From positions 20,638,022-20,702,021 of the forward strand of contig CAXIPT010000002.1 in the NCBI GenBank assembly GCA_964030475.1: DNA of 64,000 nucleotides, given 5' to 3'. Source of the stretch: Tethya wilhelma (taxonomy: Eukaryota; Porifera; Demospongiae; Tethyida; Tethyidae). The position numbers were made by a program, and so were the translations under genes. A model generated the notes under the pieces. The model was not told where the DNA came from, searched no databases, and worked only from the letters and a program-made list of their open reading frames with translations. This document shows, one piece after another, positions 10,599-23,365 of this stretch; position 1 is the stretch's first letter, and every line of letters begins with the position of its first letter.

Positions 10599-12251
10599 AT
10601 GGCAGCACTGTTTGGTGGTTCTACCGACTCCCGCCGAGAGCCCAAGAGTCTGGTCGAGTTCCGAGCGGGAAAGATGAAACTGTCAGGCAGTACAGTGACG
10701 GCTGACACCAGAAAGGGACTGGTGTACATGAAACTGGCCGGTGAAGACGGCCTCCTGCACTTCTACTGGAAGGACAGAAAGAACAGTCAGGTTGTTGATG
10801 TGAGTAGGGTTGCTGGTGCTGGCAGGTGGGTTTGTGGTGTGCTTTAATTAGAATTATTATTTTCTTTGAAGGATTTTATCATTCTTCCCGGAAGTGCTGA
10901 GATGAAGAAGGTCACACAGTGCAAAACTGGACGTGTTTTCTTACTCAAATTCAAAGAAGAGCATTCTCGTAAGTTCTTCTACTGGCTACAAGAGCCCAAG
11001 GAGGATAAAGATGAAGACTACTTGAAGAAGGTGAGTGTGGCGATCAAACATGGTTGATGTGGCTACCAATCACTCCATCAATTGCTCCATCAGGTAAATG
11101 AGTTGATTGAGAACCCTCCAGACCCCTCCTCTGAGAGCCACGGCCTCTCCCAGGGAGGAGGGGGGTTTGGTCCCCATCCAACCCTCCAGAGCATGTTGGC
11201 AGGAGGCCATGCTACACCTCAGCTCCTGGAGCAGCTACTCAGTGCTGGGATGCTTAGCAACCGTCCTTTTGACGGGCCACCAAGGTACGTGCCTACACTG
11301 TCACAGAGAAACTTGAAAATACGTAGTCTTGTTCACTTTAATTGGAATGTATGAATTGTTATTGAATTTATACTTGCTGTGGTTTTGTTCCATTGCAGGC
11401 CAAGTGCCAGTGCCTCCTCTGGTGGCGGGGGACGGTCCACCTCCTCCGCTAGCGCCAGTGCCCAGACCCCATCTTCCTCGAGGTCCTCCTCCTCCCAGCA
11501 GCAGCAGCAGCAACACTCCCAATCCCAGCAGCAGACACAGCAAAGGCAGCAACCACAGCCACCACCCACGTGAGAACTGTCGTGTGTGTTGGTGTGATGT
11601 TGTGATGTGTGTATCATTTGATTGTTGTTGTTGTTGTTTACAGTAGTCGCCCAGTGCAGCTGGGAGATCTCCAGAACATCCTGTCTTCAATGAACATCCC
11701 ACAGCCAGATCAAAGTCAGTGAGAAACACACACACACTCGGAGGTGGTTGATTGTTCACTTGTCTTCTCCCTCCCCACCCACAGAACCCCCTGAGGAGCA
11801 GATCGCTCTCAATGAAGTGGTCACCCCAGATGTCTTGCGTCCCTTGAGCAGTGACAGTGAAGTTGTTGATCAGATCACCCCTCACCTTCCCCCCACGTCA
11901 GAGGGAGCTGAGGCTGTCCTCCTCTCACCTCAGTTCCAACAGGCACTAGGGGCGTTTGGATCGGCCCTCCAGTCTGGCCAGCTGGGACACCTCATGTCTG
12001 AATTTGGTTTGGGCCAATCTGTGGTTGATGCTGCCAACTCTGGAAGTAAGTGGACCTAACGAGAGGAGCCATGTTGTCTGCTGTGTTCATTGGCTTGTGT
12101 TGGTGCAGATGTTCGTGGGTTTGCTGAAGCCTTGCAGAGCAGCCAAGCTGGGGAAGGAGATGCTGCAAGTGGAGGCAGCGAAGAAGGAGAAACAGCTGCT
12201 GGGAAGGAGAGCAAGAAGGAAGAATCCTCTGAACAAAAACAAGACAATTGA
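10599..12251 (+). CDS. ADRM1: ADRM1/Rpn13, proteasomal ubiquitin receptor
   Basis: ADRM1 sits on the 19S base via RPN2, binds ubiquitin through its Pru domain and recruits the deubiquitinase UCHL5. The Pru domain occupies the first three exons (KSLVEFRAGKMKLSGSTV, then GLVYMKLAGEDGLLHFYWKD, then KFKEEHSRKFFYWLQEPKED). A low-complexity Gly/Ser and Gln-rich linker follows at about 11400-11570. The C-terminal DEUBAD domain has ALNEVVTPDVLRPLSS and SPQFQQALGAFGSALQSGQL, and a short acidic-basic tail stops at 12251. The acceptor at 11399 puts the Gln/Ser linker in frame. It lies 268 bp upstream of EXTL3 on the same strand. Confident assignment. Confidence 0.95.
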
Positions 12252-12518
12252 TCATGTTGAGCAGTGTGTGTACATGTAAGATCATATTGATTGCGGCTTG
12301 AACTTCTACAAGCATGGGAATTGGTAGAACTGGTAATTGGTCGTCATAATTCCGGACGAGATATTGGTAGCGACCATTACCTGTGGTGCTTGCATGCGAA
12401 ACAAACCAGAGACACACGGCTGAGTTTAGTCTGAACAGGTGAACCCATCTAGACGAGTACAATGGTCCATCAACCTCGTCAGCTGCTGAGAACCCTTCCA
12501 TCCTAAGAGATCGAGGCG

Positions 12519-14607
12519 ATGGCCACCCCTAAGATACGTATCTGTCTCAGATTACTCTGTTTTCTACTGTTTATATTCGGAATCATAGTACCTGCCGCAT
12601 TGTTCATTGTCACTAACAATTTATACGACCAAACTCCATTCAGTAGCGAAGAAGATATAAATATACGTCTGAGAGGAGAGCCTAGACTAGCTGCTCCCGT
12701 CCACACGCATGAGAGAAAGCCGCTGGACTATCCCGAGTCAAGAGATGAGGTTGATGTGATTCAGTTTCAGATTGAAGAGTTGGAGAAAATTCGAGCATCA
12801 GTGAGGAATGAGTTGAGAACAATGGACCAACAGCGAACCAAACTCAACCAGGAGCTAGATGCTGGTAAAGACACACTAGCTCAGCTGAAGAAAGAACTAG
12901 GACGAGCGAAACTAGAGTTACAAAATACCAAGGGGAAGCTGGCTAAAGCTGCCAGAGAGGCAAACAAGGGATCACTAGCCAACCAGCATCAGATGAGCCA
13001 GGCCCCTATCGTTGTGGTCAATATGCCTGCCGTGGACAACCAAGATGTTGTAGAAGACCCACATATTGCCAACGATGATGGCCGCCATGGCACCAAACTA
13101 TCTGAGGAATGTACGTTTAATCAATGTTTCGACTTCACTAAGTGTCCACATACCAAACCCTTTAAAGTGTATGTCTACAACCAGTTCTCTCCGTACAACA
13201 AGCTGTTTGGTCTCAAACACCCTGGCATTGCCAACGATTTGATCCAAACCCTCTCAGAAACCGACTCCCTTACCAGCAATCCCAGTGAGGCGTGTCTGTT
13301 TGTGTGTCTCGTGGGACCTCATGCCACAGCACAGGACAGAGACAGTCTCCGAGAGAGGCTGTCCCAGCTGTCTCACTGGGGAAGACAAGGAGAGAACCAC
13401 ATCCTGGTCGACATGTCCTATGCTGAGTCAGCACAACCATCAGTTCTCTCTAATATACGAGTTGGGCATGCTCTTACGGCATTTGGACACCCAGCCCCTT
13501 TTAACACCCACCTCCATATACTGCTACCACCCATATCTAACGAACTTTTATGGAAGGGGTCTCCTCATCTTCCTGCCATTAGACAAACACTATTGTACTT
13601 CAAAGGAAGAGTGAACAATGGTGAGAGTGATTCAGTCATCACTGACAGCACACTTGCAGCTGTGGCTGAGGCGATTAGCGCCAAGACAACTGATGAGGTG
13701 ATAATTGAGACACATTGTGAGGACAAAGCAGTGACGTCATCCTTCTCTGGTGAGTGGGCTCTGTGTGCCACTCCACAATCTCGACTAACTGGATTAGCCT
13801 CTTCAACATTTTCACTTGTGATTGGTACGAAGTCAGGACAGACTGGTTTTCCAACGTACACTCGCCTTCTTGAGGCTCTCAGGAGCGGAGCTGTCCCGGT
13901 CGTAGTGGGGGTGGATCGGCTGCCTCTTGATGAGGTCATTGATTGGAAAAAGGCTGCCATTTTTATACCACCATCACTTATTGGTGAGCTGCACTTCACT
14001 TTACGCCACCTTGATGACACTACAGTCTTGGAGTATCGCAGACAGGGTAGATTTCTGTGGGATACGTACTTCAGCTCCCCTCGGAGGGTTCTCTCCTCCC
14101 TCATGGCTGTGTTGAGATTCAAGGCACGTCACGCCCCTCCTGCCCCGCCCCCACTGGAGGAAGAGAACCTCTCCACTTTGGTCAGCATCCCGGCCCATCC
14201 TCCCCCGGCCATGGCTGTGCCCACCTTCAGGTTCAACTTCTCTGTCTACTCAACAGACGTGTGGAACTCACCTCCTGGTCCTTTCGTTATGTACCCCCTC
14301 ACCCCCGTCCAACCGTCCCCCATTTCAGGCACTCAGTTCATGGGTGTGTCCAGTGACCATCAGTTTCCCACGCATGTTGTTGAAGGAGGCGGGATAACTG
14401 GGCCATTCTTTGAAGACTACCTCCTTGGGAACAGCCCGGAGGAACAGTTCACCATTGTCCTCCTGACTTACAAGAGAAATGATGTTCTTCTTAAAGCGTT
14501 GGAGTATCTCGCTGACTTGTCTTATCTGGCCAAGGTGATCGTTGTTTGGAATTCTCCAGATCCACCACCAAGTAATATGGCCTGGCCTGAGATAGGAGTG
14601 CCACTTG

Positions 14608-14650
<43 letters not shown>

Positions 14651-15375
14651 NNNNNNNNNNNNNNNNNNNNNNNNNNNNNNNNNNNNNNNNNNNNNNNNNN
14701 NNTATGTGTTAATTTGCTATGTTTGGTTACAAACCAATTAGTAGCACTAATCACCTGGCCTACGACAATAACACCCTAATTTGCACCAAGACAAATCACT
14801 GTCCCCCCCTCCCCCTCCCCAGGTGGTGAGTGCTGGCCGCAACAGCCTCAACAACCGGTTCCTCCCTCTCCCTTCCATCCACACGGAGGCCGTCCTCTCC
14901 CTTGATGATGATGTCCACCTACGACACGATGAAATACAATTTGCTTTTCGGTTAGTAAATCTCACTGATTTTATTTATAACATTGATTTATCTGTTTGTT
15001 GTTGTGGTGCAGTGTTTGGCGGGAGGCTAGGGACCGCATCGTGGGGTTTCCTGGCCGATTTCATGCCTGGGATGTCCGACACCCCGGGTGGCTCTACAAT
15101 TCCAACTACACTTGTGAGCTCTCCATGGTCCTGACTGGTGCCGCCTTTATTCACAAGGTAACTGGAGGGGGAGTTAAAATCACACACACATACTCCCGTA
15201 CATTAATGTACTTATCACTGACCCACACACTCAAACAGTACTACCTTCACCTCTACTCTCAGTGGATGCCACAGGAGATCAGGGACATTGTAGACAGCCA
15301 CATGAATTGTGAGGATATTGCTATGAACTTTCTAGTGTCCCACATCACACGGAAACCCCCTCTTAAGGTGAGACC

Positions 15376-15418
<43 letters not shown>

Positions 15419-15654
15419 CTAGGTAACCCTCACACACACACTAGGTAACTTCTAGGTGGACCTTTCGCTGTACAGGATGCCCTGAGACCCTTTCCACAAG
15501 TTACGAACACTTCACAGAGAGACACGTCTGTATGAACAAGTTTGTGCAGCTGTATGGCTACATGCCTCTCCTGTACACCCAGTTCAGAGCTGACTCTGTT
15601 CTTTTCAAGACACGTCTGCCTAGTCACCTGGAGAAGTGCTATCAGTTTGTTTAG
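12519..15654 (+). CDS. EXTL3: EXTL3-like exostosin glycosyltransferase
   Basis: A type II Golgi enzyme that adds GlcNAc to start heparan sulfate chains. A cytoplasmic start ([12 protein letters not shown]) precedes one membrane anchor ([20 protein letters not shown]). A coiled-coil stem follows ([20 protein letters not shown] onward), as is typical of EXTL3. The GT47 exostosin domain starts at [19 protein letters not shown]. The GT64 domain starts at [20 protein letters not shown] and carries the metal-binding LSLDDDVHL motif near 14900. Later exons give [20 protein letters not shown] and [15 protein letters not shown], ending [12 protein letters not shown]. The first exon is over 2 kb and ends at a donor that is itself the start of a GT repeat (14609); the 52-base N run lies in that intron. 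Confident as EXTL3 or close kin. Confidence 0.93.
14609..14702. other. GT repeat and 52-base assembly gap in EXTL3 intron
   Basis: A GT run begins at the splice donor after VPLE and passes into Ns at 14651-14702. The gap is intronic: the GT64 reading frame resumes normally at the exon near 14822. Confidence 0.9.
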
Positions 15655-15813
15655 TATATCACCACACAAGTCATGAATCATACTGCATTATTATTTCATT
15701 CCTGTATCACAAAGCTTTATACATTTTGCAGAGTTAAAAAAAAAAAGAAGACACTTTTGGAAATGGTCGTCACTTGTACGTATTAGACACTAAAAAGGAA
15801 ATCAAGTTGGAAA

Positions 15814-18800
15814 ATGGAAACCATTTTCCAAATGACTTCAATAGTAACTATCTTGCGCGATGTTTTCCTAACAGTTGTACTGCTTGTGATAGGAAGCATT
15901 CTCTTTCGCGAAGGAGTAGGTGGTTTGGTTCGCAAACTGCTGGCGGCTGCTAGAGAGCTCCCTGGAGTGAATGCTCTCATTGAGTGGGCATTGAAGCGTG
16001 AAGTGCGTGGATTTCTGAAGCAAGTGGATCCAGATGCTTTCAGTGGAAGGAAGAAGGAACCCTTTGTCATTCCAACAAAAGGTAAATTTATATTTTTTAA
16101 GTTGGTTGGGCTAGGATCCTAGGAGGTGGGGCTAGTTTCATTGCACATCACGTGCACAAAGGCTTCGCGAATTGGACTGCGCGCGTAAGGTATAGGTTCG
16201 GAAGTCGAGTCACATGATCAATGCACCACATCCACACAAAATTAGTTCAAAACAGTATGTATGCACACTTAAAATACAAAATACTTAGCACTATATCATT
16301 ATTAGCACAGTATGTTGGTTCTCCTACTAAGGTCTAGCCATGGACTATAATTTCACACAGTTCTTCTAATTATCACCTTCCTCCTCCTGAGTGTCAGAAG
16401 TCCACAGCTGTGTGTGTGTGTGTGTGTATGTGTGTGTGTGTATGTGTGTGTGTGTGTGTGTATATGCGTGTGTGTGTGTGTGTGTGTGTGTACCGTCAGG
16501 TTGTCTCGTAGGAGCTGCATGATAAGGGTACTGTCCTTGTAGTTGTCATCAGCCAGCTGATCCAAAGCAGCAATAGCATCATCAAATGCCTACAGAGTAA
16601 GGAACATTTACTACACCACCCAAAACCACTCAAATGCAAGAAGAAGACAATACCTTCTTAGCAAGTTCACAAGCCTTGCCCGGATTGTTCATTATCTCAT
16701 AGTAGAACACAGAGAAATTGAGAGCAAGTCCGAGTCGGATGGGATGTGTGGGCTGCATGTTACTACTAGAATCTTCACAAGATTCCTGTGCCTTTGTATA
16801 AGCTTCACAAGACTTATCAACAATATCTATAAAAAGGAGGGCAAAAGTGAACACCCACTCAATGAACACTTACAGTACATTGTGTGCCTTACCTTTTTTA
16901 TCCTCTCCAGCTGCTACCTCGGCAAGGTACCTATAGTAGTCTCCTTTCATCTTCAGGTAGAACACCTTCTCCTCACACTCCTCAGCCTTTTCTATCAGGT
17001 GCTTATCAAGAAGGCCCTACATTCCAAAGACGGGAATGGATGGTGTGCATTATTTAGAAGCAACAGTCAAATATGAAACAAGACAGGATGATGATAAAAA
17101 TACAATAGTACATTATTTCTGAATAAGGAAAGACAGGGCTATAATGCCACAATACAACATGGACAAACATGAGCACGGTACCATTACATCATACACATCC
17201 AAGAGACCTTGTCAGCAATCTACTGCAAGCCATACATTTAGAGGGCACTCATACTAGTCTAAGTACTTACTAGTACTTCGTTACAGATTTCATTAAGCTC
17301 CTTCTCAATCTTCTGGCGGTAGGATGCAGTCAACTCTTTCTTCTCCTCCTTGCCTGCATCTGAGGCCTTCTGCTCTATGCTAGAGATGACCCTCCAAGAG
17401 CTTCTTCTGGAGCCCACCACATTCTTGTAAGCAACAGAAAGGAGATTGCGTTCGTCAATTTCGAGTTTTTCCTGTTGTGTTGTCAGTTCTTTCATGTTCT
17501 GTATTAAAATTAATTGTGAAACACAAAAATATATAGTCATATGCTGGGTGTGGTCATAAACAGATCTGTGTTGCTAACCAAGCAACCTAAAAACTGGATC
17601 ACAACACAATGTACAACATCACACTCTACAGATCCACAATTTACAGACAAAGAGTGTAAAACCCTTTAAATAACTTGCACTTTCCACAAATTACGGACTG
17701 GATCCAATTTCGAAGTTTACCGTACCTTTGCCATATCTTCATATCTCTCGGCCTGCTCGGCCAACTTGGCCATCTCCACCAATTGCTCTTTAGTAGCCAT
17801 GTTGTTAAATCTATGTTCTGTGTTGTTGGTTGGTTGTTCTTGAACGTATCACCTCAGTTTAGCTTCACAAGCTCAATCCCGGAAGTTGGAAGTGCACATG
17901 TTGTGCTCACGTGAATACGATTTGACGTCATTACCAGCCCCACCTAACTACCAGCATTGTGCAATCTTTTTGGTGCATGCATGCAATGAATGATGTTGCT
18001 AATTATGCTAATTATTCATGGCTCTATACGTTGTGCAGGGCTTTCACAAGAGGTTCTTGTTGAAGAACTCAAAAAACGTAAAAGTGTAGAAGTGGATCCG
18101 CACACTGGGAAGATATTTGCATATGTGTACACTCGTGAAGACAAAAAATTTGAATCTGTCCAGAAAGCGTATGATCTATTCCAGTTTGAAGATGAGGGGG
18201 CAGAGAAGAACACAAAGGATACCATCGTTGAAATGTTCTTTCATGCATTTATGCATGAAAATGCTCTCAATCCACTGGTATTCCCTAGCCTGAGGCAGTT
18301 TGAGGTGGAGACTGTTTCCATGGTAGCACACATGTTGCACGGAGATGGAGGCTGCGTTGGGAGCGTGACCAGCGGAGGAACAGAGAGCATCCTCATGGCT
18401 GTCAAGACCTATAGAGACAGAGCTAGATGTCTCTTTCCCGCCATCAAACACCCAGAGATTGTAATACAATGCACACACCTGTACACGTACACACCCATAC
18501 CAGTGTGTGATGTCACTGATCAATTTCCATTCACTACATATAGGTTGCTCCCAGAACTGTTCATCCAGCTTTTGAAAAGGCTGCCAGTTACTTTGACATC
18601 AAGGTTGTCCATGTTCCACTTCTCTCCAACTACACCCCTGATCTCAAAGCCTACAAGAAGGTCAGTGAGACAGCAATAGCATGTGTCAATCATGCATGAT
18701 GATGTCATTCTCTTCATTGCTGTCATGTCAACATCTCTTGCAGGCAATAACTCATAACACCATACTCCTGGTTGCCTCGGCAACAGAGTATTGCTATGGT

Positions 18801-20038
18801 ATGATTGATCCAATTAAAGAGATTTCACAAATAGCAGTTGAGAAAAAACTTCCATTGCATGTCGATTCCTGCATTGGAGGCTTTATGTTGCCATGGTGAT
18901 TACTATAATTATTGTTATATATACCATATCTTCTTATCCATGCATCTTTCTCTCTCACGGTGTGTGTGTGTGTGTGTGTGTGTGCAGGGTCGAGAAGCTG
19001 GGATACGATGTGCCAGCATTTGATTTTCGTCTTCCTGGTGTGACATCAATGTCTGCCGATGTGCACAAGTATGGACTGGGAGCAAAGGTACTTAACCTAT
19101 ATGACTCTATATGATTGCAATAATTATACACACACACACACACTTGTCTAATAATTAGGGGGCTAGTGTTGTGGTCTATCGTAGTTTGGACATTCGTAAA
19201 TACCAGATCTTTGCCTATGCTGAATGGCCTGGGGGCCTGTTTGGCTCACCCAGTATGGCTGGGACTAGACCAGGTACAGTCTATTAATCTAGAGCTAGCA
19301 ATGTGTAGTTCAAGTGTGTGGAGTGTGTCCTCCTCTCAATCAATGCCAAGGTGGTGCCATTGCTGCATCCTGGGCTGCTCTGTGCTGTATGGGACAAGAT
19401 GGCTATGTTGAAATTGCTCAGAATTTGATGAAAGTTGCCGCACGGATGAAAGATGGGATCAACAACATTGATGTGAGTGGTTACTATGACAATTGACATA
19501 CATGTAATGATGTTGCATAATTGGTATTATAATGACAGGGGTTGTTTGTGTGTGGGGCACCTCACATGACCATCTTCTCATTCGGATCTTCCAACCCCAA
19601 AATTGCCATCTTTGCTGTTGCTGATGTCATGGAAGGCAAAGGTGAGGTGTGCACCATTTGGAGATATTGCACCAATTGTCTGTTATATTGTAGGTTGGAA
19701 GATTGAGCGGCAGATGGATACACTTCACTGCACCGTGCTGCCCTCTCATAGCATGGACTCAGCTGATCAGTTTGTGAAAGATTTAAAAGAAGCTTGTCAG
19801 ACAGTCAAAGTATGTATATATGCATGCATGCACAGAATATTGGCATATTTTATCTTCTTTGATCTCTCTCTCTCTCAATCCCTACCCCCCCAACACACAC
19901 ACACACTTGCTAAAGGATGATCCTTCTCTGGCAAAGAAAGGCTCTGCTGGTGTTTATGGGATGGTTGGGATGGTGCCGGACAAAGCTGTTGTAAAGGAGT
20001 TCCTTACGACCTTCTTCAATGAAGTCTACACTCGTTGA
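15814..20038 (+). CDS. SGPL1: Sphingosine-1-phosphate lyase
   Basis: A PLP-dependent ER enzyme that cleaves sphingosine-1-phosphate to phosphoethanolamine and hexadecenal. Exon 1 (15814-16081) has the N-terminal membrane anchor ([14 protein letters not shown]) and a basic segment. It ends in IPTK, and splicing to 18038 restores [16 protein letters not shown]. Downstream exons give [20 protein letters not shown], then [20 protein letters not shown] (PLP-binding GGTES), then [26 protein letters not shown] holds the Schiff-base Lys in the family HKYG motif. GTRPGG and a C-terminal [15 protein letters not shown] follow, and the gene stops at 20038. The first intron is about 2 kb, unusually long here, because it holds a complete 14-3-3 gene on the other strand. 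Confident. Confidence 0.95.
16366..17800 (-). CDS. 14-3-3 protein, nested in SGPL1 intron
   Basis: A phosphoserine/threonine-binding dimeric adaptor. The start at 17800 encodes [20 protein letters not shown], followed by DMAK. The next exon has the 14-3-3 signature [20 protein letters not shown] and [12 protein letters not shown]. Later exons give [20 protein letters not shown], then [14 protein letters not shown] and [20 protein letters not shown]. The last exon gives [13 protein letters not shown] and stops at 16366. The acceptor region of the final intron is a long TG/CA repeat (16411-16491). The short acidic tail is closer to zeta-type than epsilon-type members, but the isoform class is not secure. 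The whole gene lies inside SGPL1 intron 1 (16082-18037) on the opposite strand. Confidence 0.95.
16410..16492. repeat. (TG)n microsatellite in last 14-3-3 intron
   Basis: An imperfect TG run with TATG interruptions fills most of the intron between DNLT and LWTSD. Confidence 0.9.
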
Positions 20039-20045
20039 CTACGGT

Positions 20046-21369
20046 TGAATGAGCTAGTTTTAGTGAAGACTTAATTCAAATAGATATTCATTGAGGGACA
20101 AAATTAAATGATATAGTTATTAATATAAAAAAAAATAATAATAATAATAATAATAATGTGCACACACAACAACAACAAAAAATAATAATTTGGTTATCCA
20201 AAGATCAAGTGATTGTGGGGGTCCACCTGTGATTGGATCATATCAGGGTGGAGCTGCCACCGTTCTCAAAGTGACTGTCATCATCATCATTGCCCATCTG
20301 GGTCTCAGCCGCCACCTCTTCAGCAAGCCCCTCCCTCTCCTTCTCAGCTTCTCTGCTCTTCTCTGGGACTGGTTCCAGTTCTATGTCAACATCTCCCTTT
20401 CTCCTCCTACTGCCCCTTAGCTTCAAACTAGCTCTTTTTGCTCTGAGGTACAAACTAGCGATGGGAGTCAGACTGTCTTCAGAAGGAGGTGCTTGTCTTG
20501 GGCTCATGCTCTCCATGTCATCAGGATCATACTCCCGGATGTCAACGACAGTTTGTGTGAAGGCTCGCATCCTGCTGGCATCAAATGGACTGGTGATGCT
20601 CGTATCAAGATCAGGACGGTCCTGCTGTTGTTTGTAGACGACGTAGAACTCCTTGAGCCACCGATGGCTGTAGTAGAGCAGCCAAGAGACGAAGATGAGC
20701 AGAGCTAGAAGAAGAGGAAGGTAGTAGAATGGAGTGAGAAGAGCCACAAATGGAGAGAGGCCAGTTATGGAGAGGCACGGCCGACCAGAGGGGGAGGAGG
20801 AGGAGTTAGAGAAGCCCTCCAGGAAGTAGCTGCTCTGCTGAGGGATGTAATGGAGCTCATCCTTGATGTACTCCGTGTTCCTCAAGAGGAGCAGGACCAG
20901 CACATCACACGCCAGCACCACGTCCAAAATGTTCACCTCTCTTTTCTTGTATGGCTTCAAGAAGCTGAGTGTTGCCAAGAGGATCATTAGTGCAAAGAGG
21001 AGGGGGTAGTCGTAGTTCTTAAAGATGGCGGTGAGGAGCACGAGGAGAAATCTCTTTCCCAGTTCTACCGCCGACCACCACTTGTACTTGGGTTTGTAGG
21101 CAGCAGTGAGGGTGACAGCAAAGTAATGCAGCCATCTTGGTCGGGTGATCTTATCGAAGGAGAAGACAGCTAGGAGTGGGATTAGCGCCAGACACAGAGC
21201 GAGGACAATCAGAGCCAATATGGCCAGGGGTATGTGAGTGGAATGGAAGCATCTGATGTTGGCGTTGATGTACCATCGGAGCACACTGGGACCACCGATG
21301 GAATGGAAGAACTGGCAGTTTAGAATGGACATGGAAGTATGGAGTACCGGTGTGTAGAGAAGGAGAATC
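20046..21369. repeat. Tandem duplicate unit 1 (3' end of beta-helix gene I)
   Basis: This unit matches 21371-22690 with about 2-3 percent difference by eye, including the AAT and CAA microsatellites past the stop codon. It ends at the single N at 21370. Coding content is listed separately. Confidence 0.85.
20238..21332 (-). pseudogene. Second copy of the terminal exon of beta-helix gene I
   Basis: The open frame is intact for 364 residues and nearly identical to residues of the complete gene at 21555-22724: the same transmembrane segments, the same LSFLKPYKKREVNILDVVLA motif and the same tail. Differences include Lys-Arg-Phe-Leu against Arg-Arg-Phe-Ile in the WSAVELG segment and Gly-Asp-Val against Glu-Gly-Ala near the tail. 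No upstream exons accompany it, and it ends at an N. The simplest reading is the other haplotype of the same exon left in the scaffold. If real, it would be a 5'-truncated gene fragment. Confidence 0.7.
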
Positions 21370-21554
21370 NTGAATGAACTGGTTTTAGTGAAGACTTAAT
21401 TCAAATAGATATTATTGAGGGACAAAATTAAATGATATAATTATTAATATAAAAAAAATAATAATAATAATAATGTGCACACACAACAACAACAAAAAAT
21501 AATAATTTGGTTATCCAAAGATCAAGTGATTGTGGGGGTCCACCTGTGATTGGA

Positions 21555-23304
21555 TCATATCAGGGTGGAGCTGCCACCATTCTCAAGGTGACTGTCATCA
21601 TCATCATTGCCCATCTGGGTCTCAGCCGCCAATTCTTCAGCAAGCCCCTCCCTCTCCTTCTCAGCCTCTCTGCTCTTCTCCGGGACTGGTTCCAGTTCTA
21701 TGTCGGCACCTTCCTTTCTCCTCCTACTGCCCCTTAACTTCAAACTAGCTCTTTTTGCTCTGAGGTACAAACTAGCAATGGGAGTCAGACTGTCTTCTGA
21801 AGGAGGTGCTTGTCTTGGGCTCATGCTCTCCATGTCATCAGGATCATACTCCCGGATGTCAACAACAGTTTGTGTGAAGGCTCGCATCCTGCTGGCGTCA
21901 AATGGACTGGTGATGCTCGTATCAAGATCAGGATGGTCCTGCTGTTGTTTGTAGACGACATAGAACTCCTTGAGCCACCGATGGCTGTAGTAGAGCAGCC
22001 AAGAGACGAAGATGAGCAGAGCTAGAAGAAGAGGAAGGTAGTAGAATGGAGTGAGAAGAGCCACAAATGGAGAGAGGCCAGTTATGGAGAGGCACGGCCG
22101 ACGAGAGGGGGAGGAGGAGGAGTTAGAGAAGCCCTCCAGGAAGTAGCTGCTCTGCTGAGGGATGTAATGGAGCTCATCCTTGATGTACTCCGTGTTCCTC
22201 AAGAGAAGCAGGACCAGCACATCACACGCCAGCACCACATCCAAAATGTTCACCTCTCTTTTCTTGTATGGCTTCAAGAAGCTGAGTGTTGCCAAGAGGA
22301 TCATTAGTGCAAAGAGGAGGGGGTAATCGTAGTTCTTAAAGATGGCGGTGAGGAGCATGAGAATAAATCTCCTTCCCAATTCTACTGCTGACCACCACTT
22401 GTACTTTGGTTTGTAGGCAGCAGTGAGGGTGACGGCAAAGTAATGCAGCCATCTTGGTCGGGTGATCTTATCAAAGGAGAAGACAGCTAGGAGTGGGATT
22501 AGCGCCAGACACAGAGCTAGGACAATCAGAGCCAATATGGCCAGGGGTATGTGAGTGGAATGGAAGCATCTGATGTTGGCGTTGATGTACCATCGGAGCA
22601 CACTGGGACCACCGATGGAATGGAAGAACTGGCAGTTTAGAATGGACATGGAAGTATGGAGTACCGGTGTGTAGAGAAGGAGAATTAGCCACCACACACC
22701 ATGCCAGGGACAAGGCCGGCACATCTTGTATCTGAAGAGTGTGTGTGAGACAAAGAGAAAAATGTTTTATATTTCAATATTATTATTTTATGGACAATTA
22801 GAACACTATGCACTGGTGTGCAACCCCCATCCTCTCAGCCTCACCTCATGGCCACAATGATGGGTGTGAGGGTGACAGCTGTCAGCAGAGGGAGGTAGCG
22901 AGAGGTGTAGGCAAGGAGAGCCCCCAAGTCACTGTTGATGCAGAAGTCATAGGGGAAGTAGAGGCCGAGGGCAGAACCCACGTAGACCAGAAGGGGGCGG
23001 ATCCTCTCAAAGGTAACCGGGAAGTGCTCCGTAAAGAGGGGGAGGAGTTGAAGGTGGAAGAGGACCGGGTAGAACCACAGGGGGATGGGTACCATGGCAA
23101 CCAGTAGTGTCACCATGACAACAACATCTACGACAAACAGCACTAGGAGGAGTCCCCCATAACCCTCGTCACAGCTGACACAGCGGTTAAGGAGGGAGCT
23201 GAAGCCAAGGCCATCGCTACAATCACCACACAGGACACCTGGAGGGGGGCAAGAGAGAGGGAGGGGGTCATGGCAGGGGAACCATCTCTGCTTGAGAATC
23301 AAAG

Positions 23305-23365
<61 letters not shown>

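Noticed and set aside
11301..11885. Long minus-strand open frame opposite ADRM1
   Set aside because: It is the complement of the Gln/Ser/Pro-rich ADRM1 linker plus intron; low-complexity shadow.
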